Source: an uncultured Adlercreutzia sp.
Lineage (GTDB): Bacteria; Actinomycetota; Coriobacteriia; Coriobacteriales; Eggerthellaceae
Direction: 5' to 3'
Length of the DNA stretch: 45,836 nt
Assembly: GCA_902478715.1 (NCBI GenBank)
Contig: CABSMC010000012.1
Coordinates: 1 to 45,836 of the forward strand
Part shown: piece by piece, positions 1 to 12,500 of the stretch
Position numbering within the stretch: position 1 is the first letter of the stretch
Layout of the letters: each line of letters starts with the position of its first letter
Position numbers and translations under genes: made by a program
The notes under the pieces: model-generated
What the model was told of the DNA's origin: nothing
Databases searched by the model: none
The model's input: the letters and a program-made list of their open reading frames with translations, nothing else

Positions 1-168
1 GCTGATGCCGCTGCCGCCGATGAAGCCGGCGACGCTGCTGCTGCCGATCAGGCCGCCGATGAGGCCGCTGCCGACCAGACGGCCGCTGACCAGGCTGGCG
101 CTGACGCTGCTGCCGACCAGGCCGCTGCCGATCAGGCCGCCGAGGGCGCCGAGGGTACCCAGCAGTAA
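1..168 (+). CDS. 3' end of an unidentified gene with an Ala/Asp/Gln-rich C-terminal tail
   Basis: Frame 1 is open from the first base to a TAA at 166-168, giving 55 residues of a protein whose start lies outside the window. The visible part is almost entirely Ala, Asp, Gln and Glu, with a loose AADQ-type repeat, and ends in EGAEGTQQ. It has no catalytic motif. Such acidic, alanine-rich tails are common as C-terminal extensions of housekeeping proteins (for example ribosomal proteins) in high-GC Gram-positives, but nothing here identifies the body of the protein. The frame is preferred over the overlapping frame starting at position 5 (Pro/Arg/Leu-rich, typical of a shadow frame) because its stop sits just before an intrinsic terminator. 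Confidence 0.6.
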   Translation, partial: ADAAAADEAGDAAAADQAADEAAADQTAADQAGADAAADQAAADQAAEGAEGTQQ

Positions 169-194
169 GCTGCTCTCGACAACCAGTTATCCTG

Positions 195-223
195 AGGCCC
201 GCGTGCAAGGCGCGGGCCTTTTT
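195..223 (+). terminator. Intrinsic terminator after the first gene
   Basis: A perfect 9-bp GC-rich stem (AGGCCCGCG at 195-203 pairing with CGCGGGCCT at 211-219) with a 7-nt loop is followed by a T run ending at 223. It lies 26 nt after the TAA of the upstream gene and separates it from the giant surface-protein gene. Confidence 0.85.
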
Positions 224-348
224 GCGTCTTAGGGGGTGGATGCGCTTCGGGTGGCTTGAACGTACCGCCAAAGAACGCAGTGGTAGACCAATTGCCAGCC
301 AATAGCCATTCATTTCCCTGTCACGGTCGTTTCCGTTCTGTTACCTTC

Positions 349-376
349 TAGACAGATTCTTGAAAAGTTTTAAAAT
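349..376 (+). promoter_or_regulatory. Probable sigma70 promoter of the giant gene
   Basis: TAGACA at 349-354 (5/6 to the -35 consensus) and TAAAAT at 371-376 (5/6 to the -10 consensus) are separated by 16 bp. Transcription would start near 383, leaving a leader of about 130 nt. A second, weaker pair overlaps it: TTGAAA at 360-365 and GATTAT at 385-390, 19 bp apart. The stretch is AT-rich against its surroundings. The rest of 224-514 holds no gene that I can see. Confidence 0.55.
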
Positions 377-415
377 GCGTTAGTGATTATACCTATGGGC
401 GAATTGTGCCTTGAT

Positions 416-441
416 GAGGGAAAAGATCAGGATTTTCTCTC
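416..441 (+). other. Hairpin in the 5' leader of the giant gene
   Basis: GAGGGAAAA (416-424) can pair with TTTTCTCTC (433-441) over 9 bp, including one G-U pair, around an 8-nt loop. It lies between the predicted transcription start and the ribosome binding site and could affect mRNA stability or initiation. No known riboswitch class is recognised. Confidence 0.35.
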
Positions 442-497
442 GGGACGAGCGGCGAAATCAGGAGCGTTGCGTCGTCCTATATAAAAGAGGTTTGAAC

Positions 498-503
498 GAG
501 GAG
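498..503 (+). promoter_or_regulatory. Ribosome binding site of the giant gene
   Basis: GAGGAG, 11 nt before the ATG at 515. This is the only purine-rich Shine-Dalgarno-like stretch that fits a start codon here, and it supports the start that includes the whole long N-terminal region before the signal-peptide core. Confidence 0.6.
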
Positions 504-514
504 CTGACGGAAGC

Positions 515-3500
515 ATGGCAGACGTAAAGCGAAACGACTCTGTGGATGTCACGACGCAAGATGCACGAACTTTTCGGCAGGCGAGCGAAAGGGGCGTTGT
601 TCACGATTCAGGAGCCCATTGGCATACGCGTGTGCGCGATAATACGGCGCCCGTGAACAGCTTCACCGCGAAGACGTGGACGAAAGTGCTCTCGGTGTGT
701 CTTTCGTTTTTGCTAGCTTTCATGATGTTCGACGCCACGGCATTCCCGTCCTATGCCAATGAGGTGAACGATGAGGCGACACCGCTTGCTGAGAGCGGCG
801 AGGCTCTCTCCGCGGAGGAGAATAGTGACGATCAGGGGGCGCCCGAGCAGCCGGACACCGCATGGGTGACTGAGTTTGTAGCCGCCGATATGGATCCCGA
901 GGCGCTGTCTGAGCTTGCTCCTGACGGCCTCGTTGCCGCCGAAGAGGTGCTTCCCCAAGTGACTGTTGCCGCGGAGGGGGCCGTGGAGGCCGATCTCGCC
1001 GGTCGCATTGCCCCGACGCTTGTGGCTTACGGCAAGCCGTTTTCCGCCGCTCAGGGCTTTTTCGTGAAGGATGGCGCCGTTCGAGCTGATTTCGAAATGG
1101 GCGATAGGGGCGCGCTGCTGAATGGCGGGCATCTCGCTGGATCCAAAGAGGGCGACCGCTTCGTCCTTACCCTGGAGGTGCCCTACCTATACCTTGATGC
1201 GCAGGGTGAAACAGCGACTACCTATTCCGAGGAGGAGTGGCGTTATCATACGGCGGTCAACGAAGTGGCCGCATCTGTGACCGCCGGCGAGGAGGACGCC
1301 CCCGTTGATGCCGAGGCCGCCGCGGAAACGGCCCGCGCGAAAGCGGCTGAAGGCGTTTCGCCTACCGCCCCGCGCGCCGTCGTACAGGCAGAGACGGCGC
1401 CCGAGGGCTGGTCGTTGTTCCAAGAGCACGACGGGGCCTATCTGCCTGTGACCGATGAGGCGCTGGCGGCGGGCGTTTCCGGTCGCCTGGTGCTGCGCTA
1501 CGACGGTAACGATGGCAAGCTTGACGCCTCCGCGAGCTTGCCCCAGCTGCAGCTCGGCCTGGTCGGCAGAGTACCTTCAGGTACTCTCGTATCCGTATAC
1601 TACGGATACGAGTATCACTCCTTCACTGCTAAAACGGTCGAGGGCGAGCCGGCGCCGGAGCCACAGTATGGCGACGTGAAGCGTGGAGCTGCCGGCTCGA
1701 TTGTCCTCACGGATGAGGCGAATGACTCTGCGGCGGCGATGACGGCCACGCTGGTCTCCGCTTCCATGCCGCGCACGGCTGACGGCACAGGAAAGAGCTA
1801 CCTGGCCCATCTTATCCGCTACGAGGTGCCCGAGAAGGCTCCAGCCGTGACGGCTATCGCCTTGGGCGCGCTGTACCCCTCCGACGCCGAAGGACGCGGA
1901 TCGGTGCCGATGGAAACGGTCATGGCCTTCAAGGTGGGCGAGGGCGATGAGCCCGAGGGTAACCGAGCAGAAGGCGTTGTCGATACGAGCAAGGAGGCGC
2001 GCGAGGGCAACACCTTCGTTGGCGTGCCCGGTGAAGGCGGCATCATCGTGTTGGACGTAACCGGTCTTTCCGACGAGCAGATCTCCTCCATCAATCCGAT
2101 GAAAGCTTCCACCATCGAAGCGCTTGGCCTTGAACCGCTGCCGTACTCCGTCGCCGCTGACGGCCGTATCCAGCTGGCCCGCAGCGGCAGCGAGGGCGCC
2201 ATCGAGCCCGGCGAGAGCCGCACGTTGTATGTGGCCGCTCCCTATGACGAGGCCTCCGTTGCCTTCGAGGAGGGCGCCGCTGAGTCTGCGCCTGTGACCG
2301 CTGCTTTCGATGCTCAGATTTCTACGGTGGCCTCCGGCGACAACATGGTGGTGGCCCAGTGCATGACCGACCGTCCCGTCTTCACCGCTGTCGAGCCCGG
2401 TGACGCCTATCTCACCGACGAGGAGTCCGAAGCAGCCGCAGCCGCTCGACCGACTCTGCCCGGCCTGCCCGGCTTGCCCGCCACCGAGCCCAATGACGAC
2501 CCCGAGGGCACGGAAGGGGTGGAAGGCGTGGAAGGCAACGAGCCCGAAAGCGACGAGCCAGCCGCCGACGACCCCGCCGCGACCGAGCCCGAAGCCGCCG
2601 CCCCCGGCGAGAATTACGCCCTGCACCCGGAATCCGCCCCCGTCCAGCTGTTGACGGCGGCGACGGGCGCCTCTTTCCTGACCGCCCGCGCCGCCGCGTC
2701 GCCGTCCATCAAGCCTTTCGCCAACGAGAAGGTGGAGAAGCTCGCCGACACCTATCTCGATCCGAATCTGCATATCGGCAACGGCACGCCCGTGGACGGC
2801 GCCACCAACACGGTGATGATCAAAACGAGCGAGCAAGTATACATGTCCCTGCAGCCGAATCCCACCTATAAGAGCGGATTCTTGGGCAAGTCCGATATCT
2901 ACGAGATGGAAGATCGCCGCGAGGCCGCCGTTGTCTTCCGGCTGGATATCCCTTATCTCTACTTCAACGACAAAGGCTCCGTGGAAACCTTGGACGCCGC
3001 CGAATGGGAGAAGAAGAACACTGAGGCCCAATCGCCAAACCTCAAGTTCCGCAACGATCATCAGCGTCTAGCCTACTTCCCCGATACCGATGCCATCAAT
3101 CGCTACGACTTCTCCCAGGACGGCAAGAACTGGTATACCGTGGAGGAAATGACCGACGACGAGAACGGATTCATTCCCAAGGGCCTTTCCGGCACGTGGT
3201 ACGTGCGCTACAAGGGCACAGGCGACAAACTGTACCAGCTGCATCCGGGCGCTCTCACCCTGACGGGCCAGGTACGTTTCGTGGGCACGGTGCCCGACAA
3301 CACTGGTGCTACTATTCTGCTCGGCTACAAGTACCAGACGCTTACCAATGCCGACGGCACCGAGAAAGTGGGTTATCAGCCGACTGAGGTGGAACCGGGC
3401 CGTAAGCGCGCCGACGGTGCCCAGAACGTGCTGCGCGCCACCTTCATCCAGACGAACCTGAAGTGGGAACTCGTCAATTCCTCCCTGAACACGCCGGTGC

Positions 3501-6500
3501 TTTGGGATCGCTACAACTACGCCGTGTACAAGGTGAGCGTGGAAAACGTCTCCGACACGCGCGATTCCGAAATCGACTTCATCAACTACGTGCTCATGTT
3601 CGATGCGGCTACCGGCTCTACCTCCGGCATTCGTGCCGAGGATCTGCTCACGTGGAAGAGCACTGATGGCAGCGTCTCGTTCAGCAAGAATACCAGCATG
3701 AAGTACGATGACACCGGTGCCACCTACATTGGCAAGCCCAAACAGGGCGGTGCCCTCATCTACGATGTCTCGAAGCTGACTGATGAGGAGATCCGTCAGA
3801 TTGATATGGTCGATTTCTCGAATGTGGCCGACTTCAATCTGACCGAGATGCCCTATGCCACCGGTGGCAAGCCAGGACAGATCACCGTTGACATCCACGA
3901 GACGAAGATGCCCTACGGCAAGCATCTATTCTCCCATACCGATAAGGCAAACCAGTCGGTTAGCCCCGACTTTGAGCCCGAGGAGGACGAGTCGAATCGT
4001 CATACGCTCCTTGTTGCCATGCCTTACACCACCAATTACGGGAACGGCGCGGGTGGTTATTCCAAGGCCCGCTTGCGTGCTTTGGCTACCGTGAACTTCG
4101 GCAACCGCGGCTACGACTCTGCGGGCAATTCCAACGACTACCAGTGGATGAAAGAGAAGACGATAACCTCGTCCTTCACGGCACCTAAACATGAGGTGGC
4201 CCTGGCGAAGTGGTCCCGCAATGTGGCCAACCCCGCGACCAAGAGTGCCAGCGAACGCGCACCCCTTGGCGAGATGGTCACCTACACCATCGACTCCATG
4301 GCCAACAAGGGCAACACGCCGTTGTTCGGCCTGGATGATAAGACCACCTATGGCGCGGAGCTCTCCGATCAGTTGCCCTCGGGCTTCCAGCTGTCTGGCC
4401 TCACCGTGCGCGTCAACGCCAGCGGCGAGTCGAGGCTGTCGGGTACGGGCGACGACGCTCACCGCGTGGCCGACCTGTCCGACTGGTACGACACCGCTTC
4501 GGGCAACGCCGTGCTGCAGTTCCAAGTGAAGGACGCCTCGAACAACGTCAGCTGGAAAAACCTGCCCGTGGGTTTTACGGAGATCGAGCGAGCGGCCGAC
4601 GACAGCTACGCCGTTTACCGTTTGGGCGAAGTAGACGATGTGGAGAACGGTATTGCCGAGAAGCTGGAGGCGATGAAGGTCGCCGCCGTGCCGGGCCACC
4701 ATGTGAAGGCGGGTGATAGCACCTTCACCCATGAGTTCACGGGCACGTTCCGTCTGCTATTCAAGCACTCCCTGCCCGCCGACACGGCTATTGCGAGCTC
4801 CGTTGACGTGACCGGTCTCATGATGGAGCGCACTTCCAATGGCGATTACGGTCGCTACGACAACAAAGCCGACATCACCTACGGCAAGCGTCTGTGGTCG
4901 GTGAATCCAGACGGCTACAACCAGCCGAAGGAAACCACTAAAGCGGTGAAGGCAACGTTCATCCCCGTGGATCCGGCGCCCATCGATCAGGCTAAGGTGT
5001 TCTCCATGTACGACGGCTCCGGTCGGGCCGATGTGAACATGACCACCGAGGCCGATTCGCGCAACGCTTTGGTGGATACGGCCAATGCCGGTTATCGTTT
5101 CCGTTTCGCCAACACCTCCACCTCCCGCATGGCTCCGGCGGTCATCGAAATCGGCCCCGTGCCTGACGGGCGCGACCCCATCACAAGTCCGGGCGGGGGC
5201 GCTCCCACGATTCCCTCGGTGAAGGCGCCCAAATTCGTGACGAGCCAGATTCGCCTGGGCTCGGGCTTCTTTGGCGCCGATCCGGCGGCCGTGGTCGACA
5301 GCATCACGCTAACCTATTACGGCACCACCGCCCCAGCCGACGTGACCAAGCTCACGAAGGCCATTCGTCTCGCTGACTTCACGGCGGAGCTGAAGGACGG
5401 GGTGCCTACGGGCTACTATTACTACAACCTTCCAACGGATGTCGGGTATCTGACCAACGTCACCATGAACTTGAAGTCCTTCAAGGCCAACATGACCGTG
5501 GCCGATGCCCAAGCGCTCGTAGAACTGAAGGGCACGCCGGTGGATGTGGGCAACATCACGGTGGGCTCCTCGTTCCGCACCGACTACATCAACCCCGCCT
5601 CGAACCTCCAGGTTTCCGACAGCGCGATGCTGCACTCCATGTACGTACCCATCAAGCCGGAAGTCACGGCCTCTTACGGCTGGGTCGACAACGCCGGCGC
5701 CAGCCGGGCCAACAGTGCGGTGCCCTACCGCTGGGGCGATATGGAGGACGAGACGGCCTATTTCCGCTACGACTTGTCCAACAACTCAGAGTACGAGATG
5801 AAGGGCTTCGGCATGGACGTCGTCGTGAATGGTGCGTCCAAGCAAAACGATGGCACTCGTGACGCGTGGCGCGGTTTCATTGCCCGCTCGGTGGTCATCC
5901 CCGGCTTCTCCCATGGAAGTGCGCCCGTCTACGACGTCAACGACAACGTGACTGGCGAGGAGACCCGCTGGCACTACAATTACGGCTCTGTGACCTCGGT
6001 GGACGTCTTCGACACCTACAACGCCACCGCCTCCATCATGAAAGCGGAAAGCGACATCCGCCCGAACGGCTCCTACGACATCGAGAGCGTCATCAAGACG
6101 ATGCCCGCTGCCGGAGGCACCCATACCTTCGCCGACGGCACCGTGCTCACCCTGGCCGCGAACGGCACCGTGACGCTGAAGGTCGCTACCGACGGTGTTG
6201 TGAACGGTGCACTCTCCGATGGCGCTGCCGAGAAGGCCCCGGTGAAGATGGTGCGCGTCCGCTTCGGCCGCGTGGATAAAAAGCTCGCCGCCGGCAATTG
6301 CCCAGTGGTGTACCTCTACGGTCGCGCCGACACCCACAGCAACGTGCGCACCGACGTGCACGCCTTCGCCACCACCGCGGTTTACGGCCCCGACATGCAG
6401 CTGCCCCGTGGCACGCGCAAGGAGGGCAACAGCCGCAACTACCTGGAGCACAACGCCACCATGACCTTCGGCGCCTTCGCCTCCAACGTGAGCTGGACGG

Positions 6501-9500
6501 TGACCAAGAACAAGAACGTGCGGCCGAATGTGGGCACCGAGAGCACGGGCCAGAACGTGGAGGTGGCCAACTACTCCGACGGCAACTCCTACAACTTCAC
6601 CATCAAGAACGCCGGTCTGAACCGCGCCGACGATACGACGGTCTCGGTGAACATCGATGATCTGAGCCCGTACTTGAAGGATCCGGTCAACGACGTTCAG
6701 GGCTTCAAGACCCGTGCCGTCACCTTCAACGAGGCCTTGTTCAACTTTGGCTCCACGGTGCGTATCGACAACACCCCGGCCAAGCTGGACAGCGCCCTTA
6801 AGAAGGCCACGTTCTTCTTCCGTGACGTGGTCGACGACGGCTCGGGGAACAAGAGCGCAGTGTCGAAGGGACAGATCATCGAACTGTCATTGGCCGAGCT
6901 GCAGGCGCTCTATACCTCGGGTAAGGACGCTGCCGGCAACTTCGCCATCGACATGACGACGGACAAATTTGCCTCCGTAGCCGATTTGTACTTGGAGTCC
7001 ATCGACCTTGCCTATAGCGAGATCGACCCTCATTTCGCCGCGGGCAACAAGCACGTGAATGCTGATAAGAACCGCGACGTGACCATCAAGCTCACGGGTA
7101 AGGTGAACCACTGGTACAACAACAAGGTCTCCGAGGGAACGCTCACCGGCAACAGCCCCCTGGAGTACTCCAAGGTGCGGGCCACGGCGGCTGTGACCCA
7201 GACGGCACCGCTGGACCACCCGAACAACAAAAACAGCGTCACAGCCTTCTTTAAGGTGTATTTCCCGGCTTTGGCCCTGCACAGTTATGGCCAGTACGGC
7301 CCCATCTTCAACGAGTATCAGAACAACCACACCTACGGCCACGCGAGCTGCTCCGACGGCTCCTACACCTTGACGTCGGTGCCCTACGACCGCGACTTCA
7401 AGATGTGGGTGAACCTGTACAACGAGCGCTCGGTGTCCACGTTGGATGATTTGGACATCACCATCAACGCGCCAATGGAATACGACAGTTCGCTCGATCT
7501 GGCCGGGAACACCACGGCCGACTGGGTCGGCTTCCATACCACCAAGGTGACGGTGAACGACGAGCTCTTCCAGGTGTTCGAGCACGGCACGGTGGGTTCC
7601 ATCAAGTTCACGGGCAAGCCCGAGGGCGCCGGCGCGAAGGACGCCGCCAACGTAGTGTGGGAGATTTACCCCGACGAGGACTACCGCAGCTCGGCACGCT
7701 CGCCCATCCCTGCCGCCGCGGCACGGCCGAGCTACTTCACCGACAAGGATGGCGGCCGCTACGAGTTTACCGCTGACGGCGACCTGATCATTGACGAGAA
7801 GACGCTGCGCGAGCACGGCATCATGAACTTGCGCCAGGTGATGCTGGGGAGCTGGCAGGACATGGACGTTGACCACTCCTCGAACAAAAATGAGCAGAAC
7901 ATCGTGTTCGAGGGTTTCTGCGACCAGAACTTCGACACGTTCAAGAACTTGACGGCGAAGACCGAGAACTACCTGCTGAAGCTGCGCGGGGCCAATACAA
8001 TTCCCGGCATGGTGGGGACGCCCGTCACGCGCAACGACATCTCCCAGATCTATATGTCGAAGATGTACTTCGACACCATTAACCGTGCGGGCCTCTACGA
8101 CTCCAACGCCAGCGGCACCACCAATCCGGCCAACAACGGTCATCGCTTTCAGCTGAACACGTTGGGTTCCTGGGACAACTGCCACAGCCGCCATAACTCC
8201 AGCTACGCCTCGGATGCGGAGTACAACTACGCGCTGGATGTGGGTTACAAATCCCAGGTATCGCTTCTAGCCGACTTCCGTCAGGTGAACAACTATTATG
8301 CCAACGGCGCGCCGGAGCGCACCTGCCACTGGGAGCGCAACAACCGCGGCATGTCCTACACCGGCCCGCAGACCTTCAATACCGGTATGGTGCTGCACAT
8401 GACCCAGACCATGCCCAACGGGTACTTCGACTCCTATTATCTGAAGATCCATCGCACGGCGGCACCGTATTTTGACAAGATCACGGTCACCTACTCCGAC
8501 GGCAAGACCCTGGAAGTGATGGGAGACGAGATCAAGGCGCTGCTGCAAGGGGCGGCGGCCGATTCCGTGCAGAAAGGCTATGACGGCAAAGCCTACTTCC
8601 GTCTGAACCTGTTGGCCCGCGACGGCGATGGCAATCCCAAGGCCAGCTTCGGCACCGGTGAGAACAAGTCCGACTCCTATCGCCATCCCTTCGACGACTA
8701 CGAGAACGTCTCCCTGACACCGGGCTCGCCCCGTTTCACGGTGACGAAGATCGACTACGTCATCCGCATCAACCAGCACCAGTTCAAGACGGGCGAGAAC
8801 CGCTACATCTCCGGCGAGGGCGACTGGACTGATTCCAGCACGGCCGGCGCGGCGCTGAATGTGCCCGATTTCGGTGCCTGGCATCCCAATGTCCAGGAAA
8901 CCCGCGAGGCCATCATCGACCGCATGGCCATCGAGGTGAACGGCCGCATGTACACCGAGACCCCCACGGCGGGCATGAACATGTACGTGGACACGGCCCT
9001 GGAGGTGGGCGGCACCAACTCCGGCAACAATCGTCCGGGGCACGTGGCTCTGGTGCGCTCGGATACCAAGGACAAGCGCGCCAACAACAACGCCTCCAAC
9101 ACGGCCCTCGATAACGACAAGGGACGCTTCGCCTCCGGTTGGTCGTTCCAGGACTACCACCGCACCGGCGACTACTGGCACCACTACGACGGCGTGGCCT
9201 ATATGCGCCACCTGCGCAGCCGCACCAACGTGGTGGCCCGCGTCGATGGCAACTACACCATGGAGGGCATCAACTGGGGAGGCACCGATCAGACCCAGTT
9301 GAACGACTACGACAACTACGTCAGCGGCACGAGCCACGCGCTTTTCGGCGGCGATGTGAACTTCGCGACGTCCTTCTATCGCCATACGGTGTACCGGGGC
9401 TTCTACACCGGCGATCAGTCCTACACGGGCACGTGGGGTTACGACACCTACTGGCCCAACGATTGGGGCTGGAATTACACGGCCTTCAACGACAAGGTAA

Positions 9501-12500
9501 CTCTGGGCGACACCATGCCCTGGTGCCAGCCCGATGAGGATTTGGGCTACTACGGCTTCCTCACCACCGGCCTTCGCGTGCAAAGGGGCGTGCTCAATCA
9601 CCTGCGCTCCTACGACCGGGCCTCCATCACCTTTGTGACCCGCCAGTGGGCTGCCACCGAGGATAAGAACGCCGACGGCTTCGCCATCTTCGAGGAGCAG
9701 GCAGACGCAAGTCGCACGTTCCGCCTCACCCGCGACGGCCTGTATCTGAAGAACGGCTCGTCTTGGGACAAGGTGTCCGACAACGGCCTCGCGTTCTTGA
9801 CCGCTTCCGGCACCACGGGCTCCGGCGGCTATATCCAGTTCCAGCGTCCGGACGAGGAATCTCACAAGGTCATCGAGGACTACAAGTTGGCCAACGGCGG
9901 CAACATGATCGTCGTCCCGCTGAACGCCAACGAGTTCATCGCCTCCTATACGATGGATCTCGGTCCCTACAACGGCAACGGCGACATCACCGCCGAGGCC
10001 AAGGATCTCGTGGTCGATCGCGACGGCGGCGATAAGGATATCGACATCCAGCTGTTCGGCCGTCCCTACATTTACAAGGGGCAGAAGCACCCGGCCTTCA
10101 AGAGCACGACGAAGCATGAGGGCTGCGGCGATGTGGCCGATGCCCGTAACCACGTGAGCGCCTGGGCCTACCACTTCAAGGACTACAATCCGACGACGGG
10201 CGCCTTCTCCAAGAGCATCAACAATTACACGGCCTCCGATTCCTCCGGCGTGCACCAGGGCGTCAACGACTGGCGCGGCTCGTCCAACGCCAGCGTCACC
10301 CATCGCAACCGCGATACCGCCTGGTTCTTGGGCTATCTCATTCCCTTCGAGTACTACTCGTACCTGAGCGTGAACCCGACGGGCTCTGCCTATCACGACA
10401 CGGGGCATCCCAACATTGCCGATTACCAGGCCGATAACCTCACGCCCAACATCGTGCGCTACGAGGCGCGCTTCCGCAACAACAACGACAAGAACGAGGG
10501 CGTCGACGACGAGAACCGCGCGGCCCATATCAGCCAGGTGCGCTTGCGCACGAGCTGGAACCCGTCGTTTACCTCGGCGGGCGACGCCGATGCCATTCGC
10601 GTGCAGAAGATCTACGTGCCCAAGCAGTTCGTGCCCGTGGGCGGCCATGACCGCGTGGACACCTGGTTCCGCGCCCAGGACTTCCAGTTCACCGTGCGCA
10701 CGGTGCGCGACGGCGTGAACGACACGACCGCCACGGTGAAGCTGTCCTGGGAGGACATGATTCATCTGGGCATCTTGTCTGGCACGGTATCCGGCACGGG
10801 CGTCTCCGCCGCCTTCTCCGGCGATTGGAGTCGGAGCACGGTGTATCCGGACTGCTACGTCATCGACGTGGAGAAGTACCTGCGGATGACCGAAATCAAG
10901 CAGGCCAACGCCGGCAAGAGCGATGACGAGCTGTTCAGTCTCCTGGGCTTGAATCTGGCCGGCTATAAACTGGCCGACGGCCAAACCGAGGCCGATGCCA
11001 AAAAGGCCGTCCTCGACAAGATCCAGGCCGGCATCGTGGGCCACTATCGCGCTGTGGACCGCACCAACACCTTGGGCGGCGCCTTCGCTGACGACGCCAC
11101 GGTAAATCTCACCTACGCCGCGCCCTATGTGACGAGCGCGCAGTTCCTGTTTGTGTCTCCCCAGGCCAATCGCGAGAAGCCCGAGACTATGCTCGACTCC
11201 GGCCAATGGCTCGGCGCCACCTGGCAGACGCGCAACAACACCGACTGGCAGCACAACTTCGCCTTCGCCTACGATGGCGTCTACGCCGACCGCGAGGTGA
11301 CCGACTTCCGCACGGCCACCGAGACGGGCAACGACCCCGCGCGGGGCAACTGGAATTACTGGTCGACGCCCACCTTCGACAAGCAGGGCAATGGCTTCGG
11401 CGGCATGGCCATGTACGACAACCTGACGGTGTCCGACGTGCTCACGCGCGACCCGAACAAGAATACCCTCGTGCGTCACGAGGACAACGAGCGCGGTTAC
11501 GATCTGTCGCATCGTTTGGGCGCGCTTACCACCGATATGCAGCGCGGCAAGAAGGTGGTGCTGAACGGCACCGAGAAGACTATCTTCGCCTATGATGCCG
11601 ACAGCACCTCGGTGACGTCTCCCTGGTCCTATGCCCCCGACGCCACCACGGGCACCAATGGCAGCAACATCCCCAATGGTGACTTGTACGCCGGCGATTA
11701 CGTGGAGTACCGCCTGTACGTGGGTTCCGGTGTGCCGGCCGGTCAAGGCACCAACGGCAAGGTGCGCACCGATCTCACCTACGATTCCGGCAGCGGTTTC
11801 TCCTTGGACGCGCTGCCCTTGGAACATGTGGATGCTCGCTTCGAGGTGGGCGTGGGCCAGCGCATCGTCGGCTGGGAAGTAGAGAAGTACTACGACACCG
11901 CCCAGGGCAAGTGGGTCGAGAACAACACCGCCTCCCGCGGCAGTGGCGCGGCCCTGCCCGTGACGGCGCGGCTCACCAACGCCGACGGCACCGTGACCAA
12001 TCCGGTGGAACCGCAGGTCGACCTCTCCCAGGTCGACGGCGCGGAACAGTATGACGACAACCGCAACCTCGTGTTCTCCATCGGAGAAGCTTACACTGCC
12101 TCGAAGAACAACGGCAATGCCACAAGCCAGATCGATCCCGGTCGCGGCGTGTGGATTCGCGTCATCACCCAGATGACCGACGAGCTGGAGACCGACGGGG
12201 CCTACGACGACAAGGAGAACCAGACCAACCGCTCCGACAATCCGAGCTACCAGGGCCGGGCGCTTAGGGCCAATTTCTATGCTGTGGCCGCACCGCTGCA
12301 CGGCTACAGCCAGTATCGCGTCTACAACAACACGGCCGGGGCCGAGGGCGGTAACAACAAGGCGTCTGCTGACTTCGCCAGCGATAGCGGTGAGATCGGC
12401 TATATCGGGGGCGCCCACAGCACCGGCTCGGGCACGGCGGACAACTGTGTTGCCAATCCCGCGACCCAGCTGTGGTACAGCTTCATCACCAAGGCCGACG

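Noticed and set aside
5..232. Pro/Arg/Leu-rich small frame at the window start
   Set aside because: It overlaps the Ala/Asp/Gln-rich frame in another phase and runs through the terminator hairpin.
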